The notes beneath the pieces are model-generated. The model was not told where the DNA came from, did no database searches, and saw only the letters and a list, made by a program, of their open reading frames with translations. From Pirellulaceae bacterium (GTDB lineage: Bacteria > Planctomycetota > Planctomycetia > Pirellulales > Pirellulaceae), in the NCBI GenBank assembly GCA_028280445.1, contig JANQLU010000037.1, positions 1-64,000 on the forward strand: a stretch of DNA of 64,000 nucleotides. The letters run 5' to 3'. Numbering within the stretch: the stretch's first letter is position 1; each line of letters begins with the position of its first letter. This document shows, piece by piece, positions 50,968-59,074 of this stretch. Position numbers and translations under genes: made by a program.

Positions 50968-51345
50968 ATGGAAATAACGATTAAAGTATTGATCGGCGTG
51001 ATTAGCCTGATGATGTTTGGCTTGGGGATGATGTCCATGTTTGCCCCGAAAAAGATGATCGGGAATTTCTCGATTGAACCTGTGGGGTCTGCGGGACTCA
51101 ATACCATTCGCGGCGTGATCGGGGGACTGTTTATCGGTAGCCTCGCGATGTTGCTCGCTGGTTTCGCTACTGGCGAGACAATATGGTTCCTCGTGGTTGC
51201 TGTCCTGTTGGGTGCAGTGGCCGTAGGACGCTTGGTTGGTGTTGCCTTTGACGGCGTCGACAAATCTGTCGTTCCACCACTTGTTCTCGAGTTCGTGATG
51301 GTGGCGATTCTCGTCGCTGGCCATTTGCTGTTGGGAACCTCCTGA
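50968..51345 (+). CDS. DUF4345 membrane protein
   Basis: A 125-residue protein with four transmembrane helices matching DUF4345: GLGMMSMFAPKKMIGNF, GLNTIRGVIGGLFIGSL and AVAVGRLVGVAFDG. GGAGG lies seven bases before the ATG at 50968. It is the third gene of the TetR-SDR-DUF4345 group. DUF4345 proteins commonly accompany dehydrogenases and regulators, but no function is established. Confidence 0.85.
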   Translation: MEITIKVLIGVISLMMFGLGMMSMFAPKKMIGNFSIEPVGSAGLNTIRGVIGGLFIGSLAMLLAGFATGETIWFLVVAVLLGAVAVGRLVGVAFDGVDKSVVPPLVLEFVMVAILVAGHLLLGTS

Positions 51346-51513
51346 TCGAAGTGCGGCAAATGCCAAAGTGGTGGTCTAAAACTTTTCCGCAAATCAAGGG
51401 AAGTTCATTTGGACTACCACTTTTTCTTTTTAGGGCAAAATGCGAGTGACAATGGGGCATGATTTTTGACCGGTTTTTCGTGAAATCAAAACTTTAGGAA
51501 AAACTGGAGCAAG

Positions 51514-51846
51514 TTATTTAGGCGGCAGCGAACGTGCAAATTTGACGCCCCGTTCAATCCAAGCCTTTAAATCATCGTCAGATTCGATGCCTGCGGGTTC
51601 GATCAACGCCCAACCTTTCATCACTCGACCGGTGATATCCATCGGTTTCACATGTGGTTCTGATTGGGTTTGGTCGTGTTTTTCTTTATCCAAACGCACG
51701 ACGAGTGAGCCTTTCCACGGACCAACACACATGTTGCCGTTGATCATAAACGCCACACCACCAAACATTTTTTGTTCCGAGTAGCCCTTGCGGCGTTTCA
51801 TCAATGGTCGGATACGCTGAACTAGTGCTTCGTCAGCTTCGTGCAT
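51514..51846 (-). CDS. TfoX N-terminal domain protein
   Basis: A 110-residue protein matching the TfoX/Sxy N-terminal domain: QKMFGGVAFMINGNMCVGPW and VMKGWALIEPAGIES. In competent gamma-proteobacteria TfoX controls competence genes; stand-alone N-terminal domains are frequent in other bacteria and have no known role. No partner gene is adjacent. It diverges from the DJ-1-like gene, with a low-complexity tract in between. Confidence 0.85.
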   Translation of the reverse strand: MHEADEALVQRIRPLMKRRKGYSEQKMFGGVAFMINGNMCVGPWKGSLVVRLDKEKHDQTQSEPHVKPMDITGRVMKGWALIEPAGIESDDDLKAWIERGVKFARSLPPK

Positions 51847-51956
51847 ACGATTCCCCTTTTTTTGTCATACTTTGATGTGAATCATCAGCCAAGGCAATTC
51901 AAGTTTTACTCGAATGACGAATGGCCTGGAGCAAAAGGGACGAAAAAGTTGGAAGA

Positions 51957-52011
51957 AGTTGGTAGGTAGTAAGTGGTAGGTAGTAGGGAGTAGGTGGTAG
52001 GGAGGAGGCTG
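51957..52011. repeat. Low-complexity GTAGGTAGT tract
   Basis: A purine-rich direct repeat of GGTAGGTAGT-like units between the TfoX gene and the DJ-1-like gene. It has no coding potential and is prone to slippage. Another purine-rich tract is found at the right end of the window. Confidence 0.6.
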
Positions 52012-52101
52012 ATGTCCGTGGGGTTTTTCTGTTGTATGATGTGGTGTGATTGTTGTTCACGCTGAAAATGTAGTTCGACGAACGATAAAAAAAATTTATT
52101 G

Positions 52102-52674
52102 ATGGCTGACAAACCGAAAGTTTTGATTGTTATTGGCGACGCTGCGGAAGTGCTCGATACGATGTATCCCTACTACCGTTTGATCGAAGCGGGATTTATG
52201 CCTTTGATCGCGGCTCCGGAAAAACGGAAATACGAAATGGTGATGCATGAGGTCAAACCGGGCTGGACGATCACCAAGGAATGGGAAGGTTATACCATCG
52301 ACGCAGACCTGTCATTTCAGGAAATCGAGCCCGACGAATATGCCGGGATTTTGTTTTCGGGTGGGCGAGCTCCAGAATATATTCGCTACGACGAAGATCT
52401 GGTCCGCATCACTAAATATTTCTTTGCAGAAAACAAACCGATTGCCAGTGTTTGTCACGGCGTTGAAATTCCCGCATATGCGGATTGCGTCCGCGGTCGC
52501 CGCATGGCCACCGTTTCGAAATGCAAATTCGATCTGGAAGTTTGCGGCGGAATCTTTGTCGACCAGCCGTGCGTGATTGACGGCAATCTGGTCAGCGGGC
52601 GAACCTATCACGACAACGGACATTATGTCGGAGCGTGGATCGATTTGTTACAAAAATCGGTCTCGACTGATTAG
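52102..52674 (+). CDS. DJ-1/PfpI family protein
   Basis: A 190-residue class I glutamine-amidotransferase-like protein. VLIVIGDAAEVLDTMYPYYR opens the Rossmann-like fold, and ASVCHGVEIPAYAD contains the nucleophile Cys and following His of the DJ-1/PfpI elbow. Members are proteases, chaperones or glyoxalase III-type enzymes. TTTATTG before the ATG at 52102 is a poor ribosome site, but homology supports this start. It stands alone. Confidence 0.88.
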   Translation: MADKPKVLIVIGDAAEVLDTMYPYYRLIEAGFMPLIAAPEKRKYEMVMHEVKPGWTITKEWEGYTIDADLSFQEIEPDEYAGILFSGGRAPEYIRYDEDLVRITKYFFAENKPIASVCHGVEIPAYADCVRGRRMATVSKCKFDLEVCGGIFVDQPCVIDGNLVSGRTYHDNGHYVGAWIDLLQKSVSTD

Positions 52675-52748
52675 GCATTGCGCGTGACGTTCGTCTAATT
52701 CAAACAGAACACGGCGAGAATTCGGTTACTTCACCTAATACCAGATTC

Positions 52749-54137
52749 TTAACGCTTCGGCCGCGTCTGGCCGATGGCGTATTTCAGTTGAATCGCGACA
52801 GAGTCCAGTGTTGTATAGGGTTGCGTTTTAGGAGCATCGCCAATGTGTGTGTCCACCATTTCTCGTTGTTCTTGCTGCAACGATTCGACAAACGCATATA
52901 CACTTCCGCGTTGCAGCTTCTTTTGTTTTTTGAGAATTCGCTGAACAATATCTAACGTGTCTTTTAGCGATATTCTTTGAGCGCCTGTTACCTTGAGCGT
53001 TTTGCCAAGCGACAGTTCATTGTTGTCTAGTAGGCAATGCAGCAGACCATTACGTCGGATATCGTTGTTATAGTAAAGCCGCTTGAGCAAGATGGCTTGA
53101 TGCGACACAAGGATTTTCTGCAACACATGATCGCAGTACGCCTGCTCAGCTTTCTTGATAATTTCTCTAAATGTCTTGAGGTCGGTTTTTCGAAGCTGTT
53201 TGTTTTCAGCTATAAGTTTGTTGATTTTTTTTCGATATGTGGTTTCTGCTTGTTGTAGCTCATTTTGTTGCCGACGAACTAAATCCAGCTCGTTTGCGAT
53301 GCCATTGACCTTTAGAAACATCACAAACTGCAACGGGGTATTTTGCGAGGCACTGACAGTCGATGCAGAAGTTGACGATGGACGCAAATTGTCATTGGGC
53401 TGAACCCCCAATATTTTTTCTTTAAGCTTTTGATCCCAATGTTGAGTAAGCCATGCTAGTTGGAAAGTGGAAGTCATTGGCTTCCACGATTTGGCCTTTT
53501 CATTTTTGCCAATGATCTTTTTTAACATGACGCGTTGTTTGGGATTTAGCTTTTTAAGCAGTTCATCGTGAATTAAACTTTGGCACCACTCATCCAAAGC
53601 TTCGATCTCGGTCACCAATTCTTTAGCAATTTTTCTTATATTTGCTTTTTGCTGCTCTGTGACATTGAGTGTTTTGCCAAGTTTTGAGTTCAACAACAAA
53701 TTAGCAAAGCCATGCCGCCAGATTTTTTCCCAAATGACCAATTGCACAAGTCTTTTTCTCTGTCTTTCAGTGAGAATATCCAAGGCTTGTTGCTCATATT
53801 GTTGATGTAATGATGAAATCTCATCACCTGCTTTAGCAATTTCTAATTCGTTCAGCTGTTGACGATCAATGACTCGGTATAACTCGGCCAGTTCGTTCTG
53901 GCGTTTTTTGTGCAACTCACCAATCTGCTTGCTTTTACTTTTGGTTAGCTTCAACTCCTTTTGAATTCTCGATGAGTTAATAATGGTCAGCAACAAGCCA
54001 GTATTAGAGACATAGCGATCGACAGGTCGGCTCGGAAATGCAACACCACTGACCATGATTGGTAGTTGAGTTTCTTGTGCTTTGATGGTGTGACAAGCAA
54101 CGAATGAGATAAGGGTAACAATTGCAATGTTTTTCAT
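52749..54137 (-). CDS. Secreted coiled-coil protein
   Basis: A 462-residue exported protein: signal peptide (1-20), then almost entirely charged helices with heptad-like spacing, for example at 65-110 and 280-330, rich in Gln, Lys and Leu. The repeating KTLNVTEQQK and KTLKVTGAQR-like units suggest an internal duplication: SLGKTLKV and KLGKTLNV both occur. The pattern of helices resembles Spy/CpxP-type periplasmic proteins, but no signature is present. Function unknown. The ATG at 54137 gives the signal peptide. Confidence 0.65.
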   Translation of the reverse strand: MKNIAIVTLISFVACHTIKAQETQLPIMVSGVAFPSRPVDRYVSNTGLLLTIINSSRIQKELKLTKSKSKQIGELHKKRQNELAELYRVIDRQQLNELEIAKAGDEISSLHQQYEQQALDILTERQRKRLVQLVIWEKIWRHGFANLLLNSKLGKTLNVTEQQKANIRKIAKELVTEIEALDEWCQSLIHDELLKKLNPKQRVMLKKIIGKNEKAKSWKPMTSTFQLAWLTQHWDQKLKEKILGVQPNDNLRPSSTSASTVSASQNTPLQFVMFLKVNGIANELDLVRRQQNELQQAETTYRKKINKLIAENKQLRKTDLKTFREIIKKAEQAYCDHVLQKILVSHQAILLKRLYYNNDIRRNGLLHCLLDNNELSLGKTLKVTGAQRISLKDTLDIVQRILKKQKKLQRGSVYAFVESLQQEQREMVDTHIGDAPKTQPYTTLDSVAIQLKYAIGQTRPKR

Positions 54138-54305
54138 AATATTCAATGTTTGAAATAGCAAAACGGCCAGGCACAAGTTAGTTCGCAGCCAATTGAAGTC
54201 GATAGAACCTGCCTACTATATTTTCCAAGGAGCATAAATAGCGGTTTCACAACGGGCGTTGTAGTCTGCATGAAAACTGTCAAACTGTGCCGCCCGGCGG
54301 TTACT

Positions 54306-54371
54306 ATACCAGCACGATGCGCCAGCGAGTGGTTTGATGGGAGAACCACTCGCTGGCGCGTCGTGCTTGTA
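54306..54371. repeat. Inverted repeat, family B copy 2
   Basis: AGCACGATGCGCCAGCGAGT and ACTCGCTGGCGCGTCGTGCT arms around a short centre. Matches the copy at 32835-32901 apart from the centre. Confidence 0.8.
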
Positions 54372-54389
54372 TTCTTTTTCCAACCACAA

Positions 54390-55259
54390 CTACGTGCGAA
54401 ACCGCTGTGAAATCTCTTTGAGCCGAACCAATTGTTGGTAAAACAACGGCATCACAATCACGCTTTCGATATATCCAAAGACGTACATCAAAATCGACAA
54501 GACTTTGCCGTACGATGTGACGCCGTCTTGAACGGTCGAAAAAATTGAGTAGGCGAGCACACCGATCATGACCATCCAGCTCAATGAAAATGTCACCGTT
54601 TCCAAATCTGACAAGCGAATATTCCAACGAATGATCTTGTTGAAATGATCAGCGATTTCAGGTGGATCATTGCGGCTAAGGACATCGACATGGCGTTCGG
54701 ACTGGTCATTCGCACCTTTGTTGAAACGAAATGTTAAGCGACTCGTGGCGACATACAGGATCAAGATGATGGCCGTACCCACCAGGCAGGCAAAAAACGA
54801 CTTGGTTTGCAGAAAGAAAATGATGGCAAGAGTTCCAAACAAACCGATCATGCTGTTGATGATTTCCGGAAACGAGTCTTCAAAAAAATCGACGAATTCT
54901 CCTGCCATCTTGGTTCGGGCCGCCGTGACGGTCACTTCAGAATTGCGGGACGACTCTTGAGCAACAATGTCATTTGACACTTGCGCATAAATTCGCGAGT
55001 ACACGCGCGTATCGTAAAACCGGCGAACGCCTCCCAGGATGACCGTGGCCAACCCGATTCCACAGAGTTGATACAGGCCGAAATATCGCTGGTTCAGCAA
55101 ATCGTCAATCGCGATTCCCATGAACAACGGAAAAGAGAGCATGGTTGCTGCTTCGCCCAACACCAATGTCCAGGTTATCGTGATCCGCCATCGATAACGG
55201 AGAAACAATTTTCGCAGTGAAAAATCATGCGGGGGCAATTGAAAGTTTTTTTCAGTCAT
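54390..55259 (-). CDS. ABC transporter membrane domain without ATPase
   Basis: A 289-residue protein that matches the exporter-type six-helix ABC membrane domain (ABC_membrane fold): helices near residues 25-45, 65-85, 130-150, 160-180, 230-250 and 265-280. No nucleotide-binding domain (no Walker A, no LSGGQ) follows or lies nearby. Such stand-alone six-helix proteins exist and must either pair with an unlinked ATPase or have another role. It diverges from the TetR gene at 55306; the operator there may control both. Confidence 0.7.
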   Translation of the reverse strand: MTEKNFQLPPHDFSLRKLFLRYRWRITITWTLVLGEAATMLSFPLFMGIAIDDLLNQRYFGLYQLCGIGLATVILGGVRRFYDTRVYSRIYAQVSNDIVAQESSRNSEVTVTAARTKMAGEFVDFFEDSFPEIINSMIGLFGTLAIIFFLQTKSFFACLVGTAIILILYVATSRLTFRFNKGANDQSERHVDVLSRNDPPEIADHFNKIIRWNIRLSDLETVTFSLSWMVMIGVLAYSIFSTVQDGVTSYGKVLSILMYVFGYIESVIVMPLFYQQLVRLKEISQRFRT

Positions 55260-55269
55260 TTTTTAGCTA

Positions 55270-55307
55270 TTGACACGTGAGAATCAAATGATACACTAAT
55301 GTATCAT
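55270..55307 (+). promoter_or_regulatory. TetR promoter with operator overlapping the start codon
   Basis: TTGACA (55270-55275), 16-bp spacer and TACACT (55292-55297) suit a promoter whose transcript would start at about the ATG at 55306. ATGATACA-CTAA-TGTATCAT (55288-55307) is a perfect 8-bp dyad that overlaps the -10 and the first two bases of the start codon. No ribosome site precedes the ATG. Confidence 0.6.
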
Positions 55308-55893
55308 GGCAGCACCAACAAATACAACCAGAGACTCCCTGATTGAGGCGGCGATTCAAGTGTTTGCCGCCAAACCGACGGCAACCTTGGCGGAGGTAGC
55401 AGAAGCGGCGGGGGTCAAGCGCGTAACGTTACACCGATTGTTTGGCACTCGAGAAGAGTTGCTCAAGGAAATCGCGATTCGATCTTTGGCAGAGATGGAC
55501 CACGCGTGTGAAAAGGCGGTGGAAGGAACAAAATCCGCTTTAGATGCCCTCCGCGCAATTGTCGAGGCTTTGGTCCCCGTTGGCGATCGATGCTATTTCC
55601 TCTGGGAGCAATCGGATGTCTGGGAAGAGCCAAGTGTCGCCAAGCAGACAGCTCGCCAAGACAAGGAGCTTGAGGAGTTGATTGAGATGGCGAAAGCAGA
55701 AGGATCGATTGCTGCGGACATTCCTACGGCCTGGATTATCGCTTCGATCGTGTCTGTCGTTTATGCGGCGCTCACTACATCGCGTTCCGGAGATATCGCA
55801 GTCAACGATGCAGGCAAGCTTGCAGTTCGAACACTGTTTGCCGGAATCGAAGCAAAACCAACGAAGAAAAAGGAGAGACGGAGAAAACGATGA
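55306..55893 (+). CDS. TetR family transcriptional regulator
   Basis: A 195-residue TetR regulator: SLIEAAIQVFAAKPTATLAEVAEAAGVKRVTLHRLFGTREELL covers the first three helices and the helix-turn-helix. The C-terminal helical domain is rich in Ala and ends in a basic tail (KKKERRRKR). There is no ribosome site and the transcript probably starts at or next to the ATG, so translation may be leaderless. The stop overlaps the start of the redoxin/haem/copper gene by four bases (ATGA). An operator lies across the start codon. Confidence 0.88.
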   Translation: MAAPTNTTRDSLIEAAIQVFAAKPTATLAEVAEAAGVKRVTLHRLFGTREELLKEIAIRSLAEMDHACEKAVEGTKSALDALRAIVEALVPVGDRCYFLWEQSDVWEEPSVAKQTARQDKELEELIEMAKAEGSIAADIPTAWIIASIVSVVYAALTTSRSGDIAVNDAGKLAVRTLFAGIEAKPTKKKERRRKR

Positions 55894-57770
55894 CTTTTAT
55901 TCATCCAGGAAAAATCGGAGCTCTTGCAGCCATTGCAGGTTTGTTGATTGTTGTGGGATCTGTTGGGTTCGAACCCGCTGATGTTCCCGTAGATTCGAGT
56001 CAAACTCAAAGCACGTCAAATCCAAATCTTGAGGACAAATTCCGTCAGCGGTTGCTGGGAAGAAAGGTCGACGATTTCAAACTCGATGATGCGGTTTCCG
56101 GGAAACCGTGGCAATTAAGTCTTCAGAAAGGCAAAGCGCGAGCCGTTGTTTTTTATTTTCTCAGTACGGAGTGTCCGGTCACCAATCGCTATACCCCTGC
56201 CCTGAGCAAAATCCAGGCGAAGTTTGCGAAACAGAAAGTCGTCGTCGTGGCGATTAACAGCAATGTGCAGGACACAGTCAAAGAAATCAAACAGCACGCG
56301 AAAGAGTATTCGCTCGAAATTCCAGTGTTGAGCGATGCTCAGGGAGTCGTCGCTCGCATGCTTGGTGCCAAACGTACGGGCGAGGCGATTGTGCTCGACG
56401 CTGATATGAAAGTCCGATTCCGCGGGGTGATTGATGATCGGTATGAACGCGGAATTACCAAACCAAAAGCGACGCGCGCCTATTTAGAAGAGGCATTGAC
56501 GGCTGTGTTAAACGGTCGCCCGGTCAAAACATCGATCACCGATGTGACAGCGTGTCCTTTGAATTTGGCAAAAGAAAAAAGCAAAAGCCAGACTCGACTA
56601 GAGAAAGTGACCTATTCAGAACATGTGGCGGCGATCATCCAGCGACGGTGTCAGTCTTGCCATCGTCCCAAAGGCGTCGGACCGTTCAAGTTAATGAACT
56701 ACGCTGACGCAAAAAATTGGTCGCAGTCGATCCGCGAGGTGATTACTCAAAATCTGATGCCGCCCTGGCATGCCGACGCGCCGCACGGCCATTTTGTAAA
56801 TGACCGAAGCCTGACTGACCAAGAATACAAAACGTTGTTGGACTGGATCGATGACGGGGCGATCGAAGGTGACAAAAGCAAACTTCCCAAACCTCGAACG
56901 TTCTCAAATTCTTGGAGTATAGGTAAACCAGATCTGGTCGCCAAAATGGACAAGAGCGTCGAGGTGCCGGCAGAAACTCCAAAATTAGGTGTTCCTTACA
57001 AATATATTTGGGCTGGCAAACCGTTCGAGAAAGAGACGTGGGTCAAGGCTGCCGAAGTGCGTCCGGGTGCAACCGAGGTCGTTCACCATGCCAGTGTTTA
57101 TATTGTGCCCAAGGGAGTTGAGATCAAATTAGAAAACGACGAGCGTCCGAGCAATGTGAGTGAGTTGTTTTCACCAACGGCCGAATTGCCGCATCTCGTT
57201 TCATTTGTTCCTGGTGATAACGCTTTTGTGCATCCCCAAGGCCTGGCCAAGCGTATTCCCAAAGGTGCGAGGTTGATCTTTGAAATGCACTATACGCCGG
57301 TTGGCAAAAAGGCTGTCGATCGCACCGAAGTCGGTCTCGTTTTTGCAAAAAAACCGCCTCGGCATGAAGTGTTTGACGATGCAGTTCTGAACTACATGTT
57401 TTCGATACCGCCAGGCGTTGAGAATCATCGGGTGATGGCCAGGAGCCGCAAATTGAAACGCGATATTGTGTTGCTGTCGATGAATCCGCACATGCACTAT
57501 CGTGGCAAATCGTTCAAATATGAGTCGATTGATCCGTCGGGCAAACGTTCGCTGCTGCTCAATGTGCCAAGGTACAATTTTGAATGGCAGTCAACGTATA
57601 CGCTGGCAAAACCGATCCATATTTCCAAAGGATCGCGCATCGTGTGTACGGCGGTTTTTGACAATTCAAAACACAACCCATTCAATCCGGACCCCAAGGC
57701 GCGTGTTCAGTGGGGTGAACAAACGTGGCAAGAAATGATGCTCGGGTCCTATGAGTACTACGAAAAATAA
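55890..57770 (+). CDS. Redoxin-CxxCH-copper monooxygenase-like fusion, exported
   Basis: A 626-residue exported protein with three parts. After an N-terminal membrane segment comes a thioredoxin-like/AhpC domain (VVFYFLSTECPVTNRY, single Cys95). At 254-258 is C-x-x-C-H (RRCQSCH), the haem-binding motif of a small cytochrome c-like segment. The C-terminal half has HH pairs in VVHHASVY, MHYTP and NPHMHYRGK, the pattern of copper type II ascorbate-dependent monooxygenases (PHM/DBM-like). This fusion is common in planctomycetes. It is translationally coupled to TetR. It may be a secreted redox enzyme; substrate unknown. Confidence 0.85.
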   Translation: MTFIHPGKIGALAAIAGLLIVVGSVGFEPADVPVDSSQTQSTSNPNLEDKFRQRLLGRKVDDFKLDDAVSGKPWQLSLQKGKARAVVFYFLSTECPVTNRYTPALSKIQAKFAKQKVVVVAINSNVQDTVKEIKQHAKEYSLEIPVLSDAQGVVARMLGAKRTGEAIVLDADMKVRFRGVIDDRYERGITKPKATRAYLEEALTAVLNGRPVKTSITDVTACPLNLAKEKSKSQTRLEKVTYSEHVAAIIQRRCQSCHRPKGVGPFKLMNYADAKNWSQSIREVITQNLMPPWHADAPHGHFVNDRSLTDQEYKTLLDWIDDGAIEGDKSKLPKPRTFSNSWSIGKPDLVAKMDKSVEVPAETPKLGVPYKYIWAGKPFEKETWVKAAEVRPGATEVVHHASVYIVPKGVEIKLENDERPSNVSELFSPTAELPHLVSFVPGDNAFVHPQGLAKRIPKGARLIFEMHYTPVGKKAVDRTEVGLVFAKKPPRHEVFDDAVLNYMFSIPPGVENHRVMARSRKLKRDIVLLSMNPHMHYRGKSFKYESIDPSGKRSLLLNVPRYNFEWQSTYTLAKPIHISKGSRIVCTAVFDNSKHNPFNPDPKARVQWGEQTWQEMMLGSYEYYEK

Positions 57771-58090
57771 TAAATCATGGCGCGCTGTTCGCTTTGTTTA
57801 TTAGCGTGGTGAGTGTCTGAACGTCGATCGCTTTTCATTAGCGGTAGACTATTTAGAAATTTTCGGGAAATTGGTGAGCAAAGACACCGTGAGCGGCAAG
57901 GCGCTAGCCGCCGATACGAAACACAGTACGATGCACTAACGAACCGGCGGCTAGCGCCTTGCCGCTCACAGGATCAGGTTCACGGGAGCATCGCCCGCAA
58001 AACGTTGTGATGCAAGTCGCAGAACGGTGGAATTTAGGCGCGAAAAATAGGAAAATGAAACTTCACAGATAGTTACTGCCTATTACCCCT
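57771..58090. other. Intergenic region holding family A copy 4
   Basis: About 320 bases whose main feature is the inverted repeat at 57889-57969. No gene is supported. Confidence 0.4.
57889..57969. repeat. Large inverted repeat, family A copy 4
   Basis: GTGAGCGGCAAGGCGCTAGC and GCTAGCGCCTTGCCGCTCAC arms with a centre of about 35 bases that includes ACTAACGAACCGG, as in copy 1 (GCTAACGAACCGG). It is about 25 kb from the other three. Confidence 0.85.
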
Positions 58091-58897
58091 GTGAAATTTC
58101 CTGCAAAAAGCGTTACCGCCGATATCGAAATGATGCATGAACCTGTTATTAACTGGCTGCACTACAAATCGGGTGCCTGTTACGAAGAACACTCGCACGA
58201 AGAAACACAGATAACACTGTTTTTGTCTGGTGAAGTCGAAGAGTGGGTCGGAGATCAGCGAAATGTTATTGGCCCGATGGACCTTGTCGTCAAACCCGGC
58301 GGTCTCAGACACGCTGACCAATTCGGACATGCCGGGGCGTACACTTTGCAATTGTCGGTCAATCAGCGATGGCTCGAGTCGATTGTGGCGCCGACCGAAA
58401 AGTTGGTTGAATACAACGTGGTGGTGAGCCAGGCGATCTGCTTTCGATTTTTGCAGTGCTTTTCAGAAGCGATCGAAATTCGTGAAAAAGGTATCTCGAG
58501 ATTTGGCAAAAACATTGCTGGATTTCTCAACGAATTGGCTCGGCAAAGAAAAAAAGTTGTGCGGACAAAACCGATGTGGCTGGAGGCCATCTCCGAACGT
58601 GTTGAGGCGCATTTTTTTGAACCCCTGTCGGTGCGAGAACTGGCTCGAGAGCAACACAAACATCCGGTTTCCGTTGCGCGCGCATTCCGAGAGCATTTTG
58701 GCGTCTCGATTAAGCAACGGATTCAACAGTTGCGAGTCAAAATGGCGGCCGGAATGTTGGCCGAAAACAAATTATCAACACCCGCCATTTCTCAGTGTTG
58801 TGGATTTGCCGATCAAAGCCATTTGAGTCGCGTTTTCAAAATTCACACCGGTTTGACGCCTGGAAAATACCGACAGTCGTTACAGTGTGATGGGTAA
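58091..58897 (+). CDS. AraC family transcriptional regulator with cupin-like sensor
   Basis: A 268-residue AraC regulator. The N-terminal half resembles a cupin sensor (CYEEHSHEETQITLFLSGEVEE). The C-terminal 100 residues contain PLSVRELAREQHKHPVSVARAFREHFG and SQCCGFADQSHLSRVFKIHTGLTP, the two AraC helix-turn-helices. The start is GTG at 58091; the later ATG pair near 58130 would remove only 13 residues. No RBS is clear. A strong terminator follows. No target is adjacent apart from the hydrolase downstream. Confidence 0.87.
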   Translation: MKFPAKSVTADIEMMHEPVINWLHYKSGACYEEHSHEETQITLFLSGEVEEWVGDQRNVIGPMDLVVKPGGLRHADQFGHAGAYTLQLSVNQRWLESIVAPTEKLVEYNVVVSQAICFRFLQCFSEAIEIREKGISRFGKNIAGFLNELARQRKKVVRTKPMWLEAISERVEAHFFEPLSVRELAREQHKHPVSVARAFREHFGVSIKQRIQQLRVKMAAGMLAENKLSTPAISQCCGFADQSHLSRVFKIHTGLTPGKYRQSLQCDG

Positions 58898-58912
58898 CAT
58901 TTGCGATGGTAG

Positions 58913-58938
58913 AGCCGGTTCTGCACCGGCTTTTTTTT
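58913..58938 (+). terminator. Rho-independent terminator
   Basis: AGCCGGT-TCTGC-ACCGGCT followed by T8: a 7-bp perfect stem with a five-base loop and a clean T tract, 16 bases after the AraC stop codon. This is the clearest terminator in the window. Confidence 0.9.
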
Positions 58939-59074
58939 GGATCGGCCGACGGGAACGAGCCCAACAAAAAAAACGCACGATGTTTCATTTGTTCAATAGT
59001 TCGAGCCGGAATTCCAATAATCTGGATTGAAATGCCGTCGGCCCGGCAATGAATTTGAATATCGAGGTATCGTT

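Noticed and set aside
57813-58010. ORF across inverted repeat family A
   Set aside because: The protein is only a translation of the hairpin.
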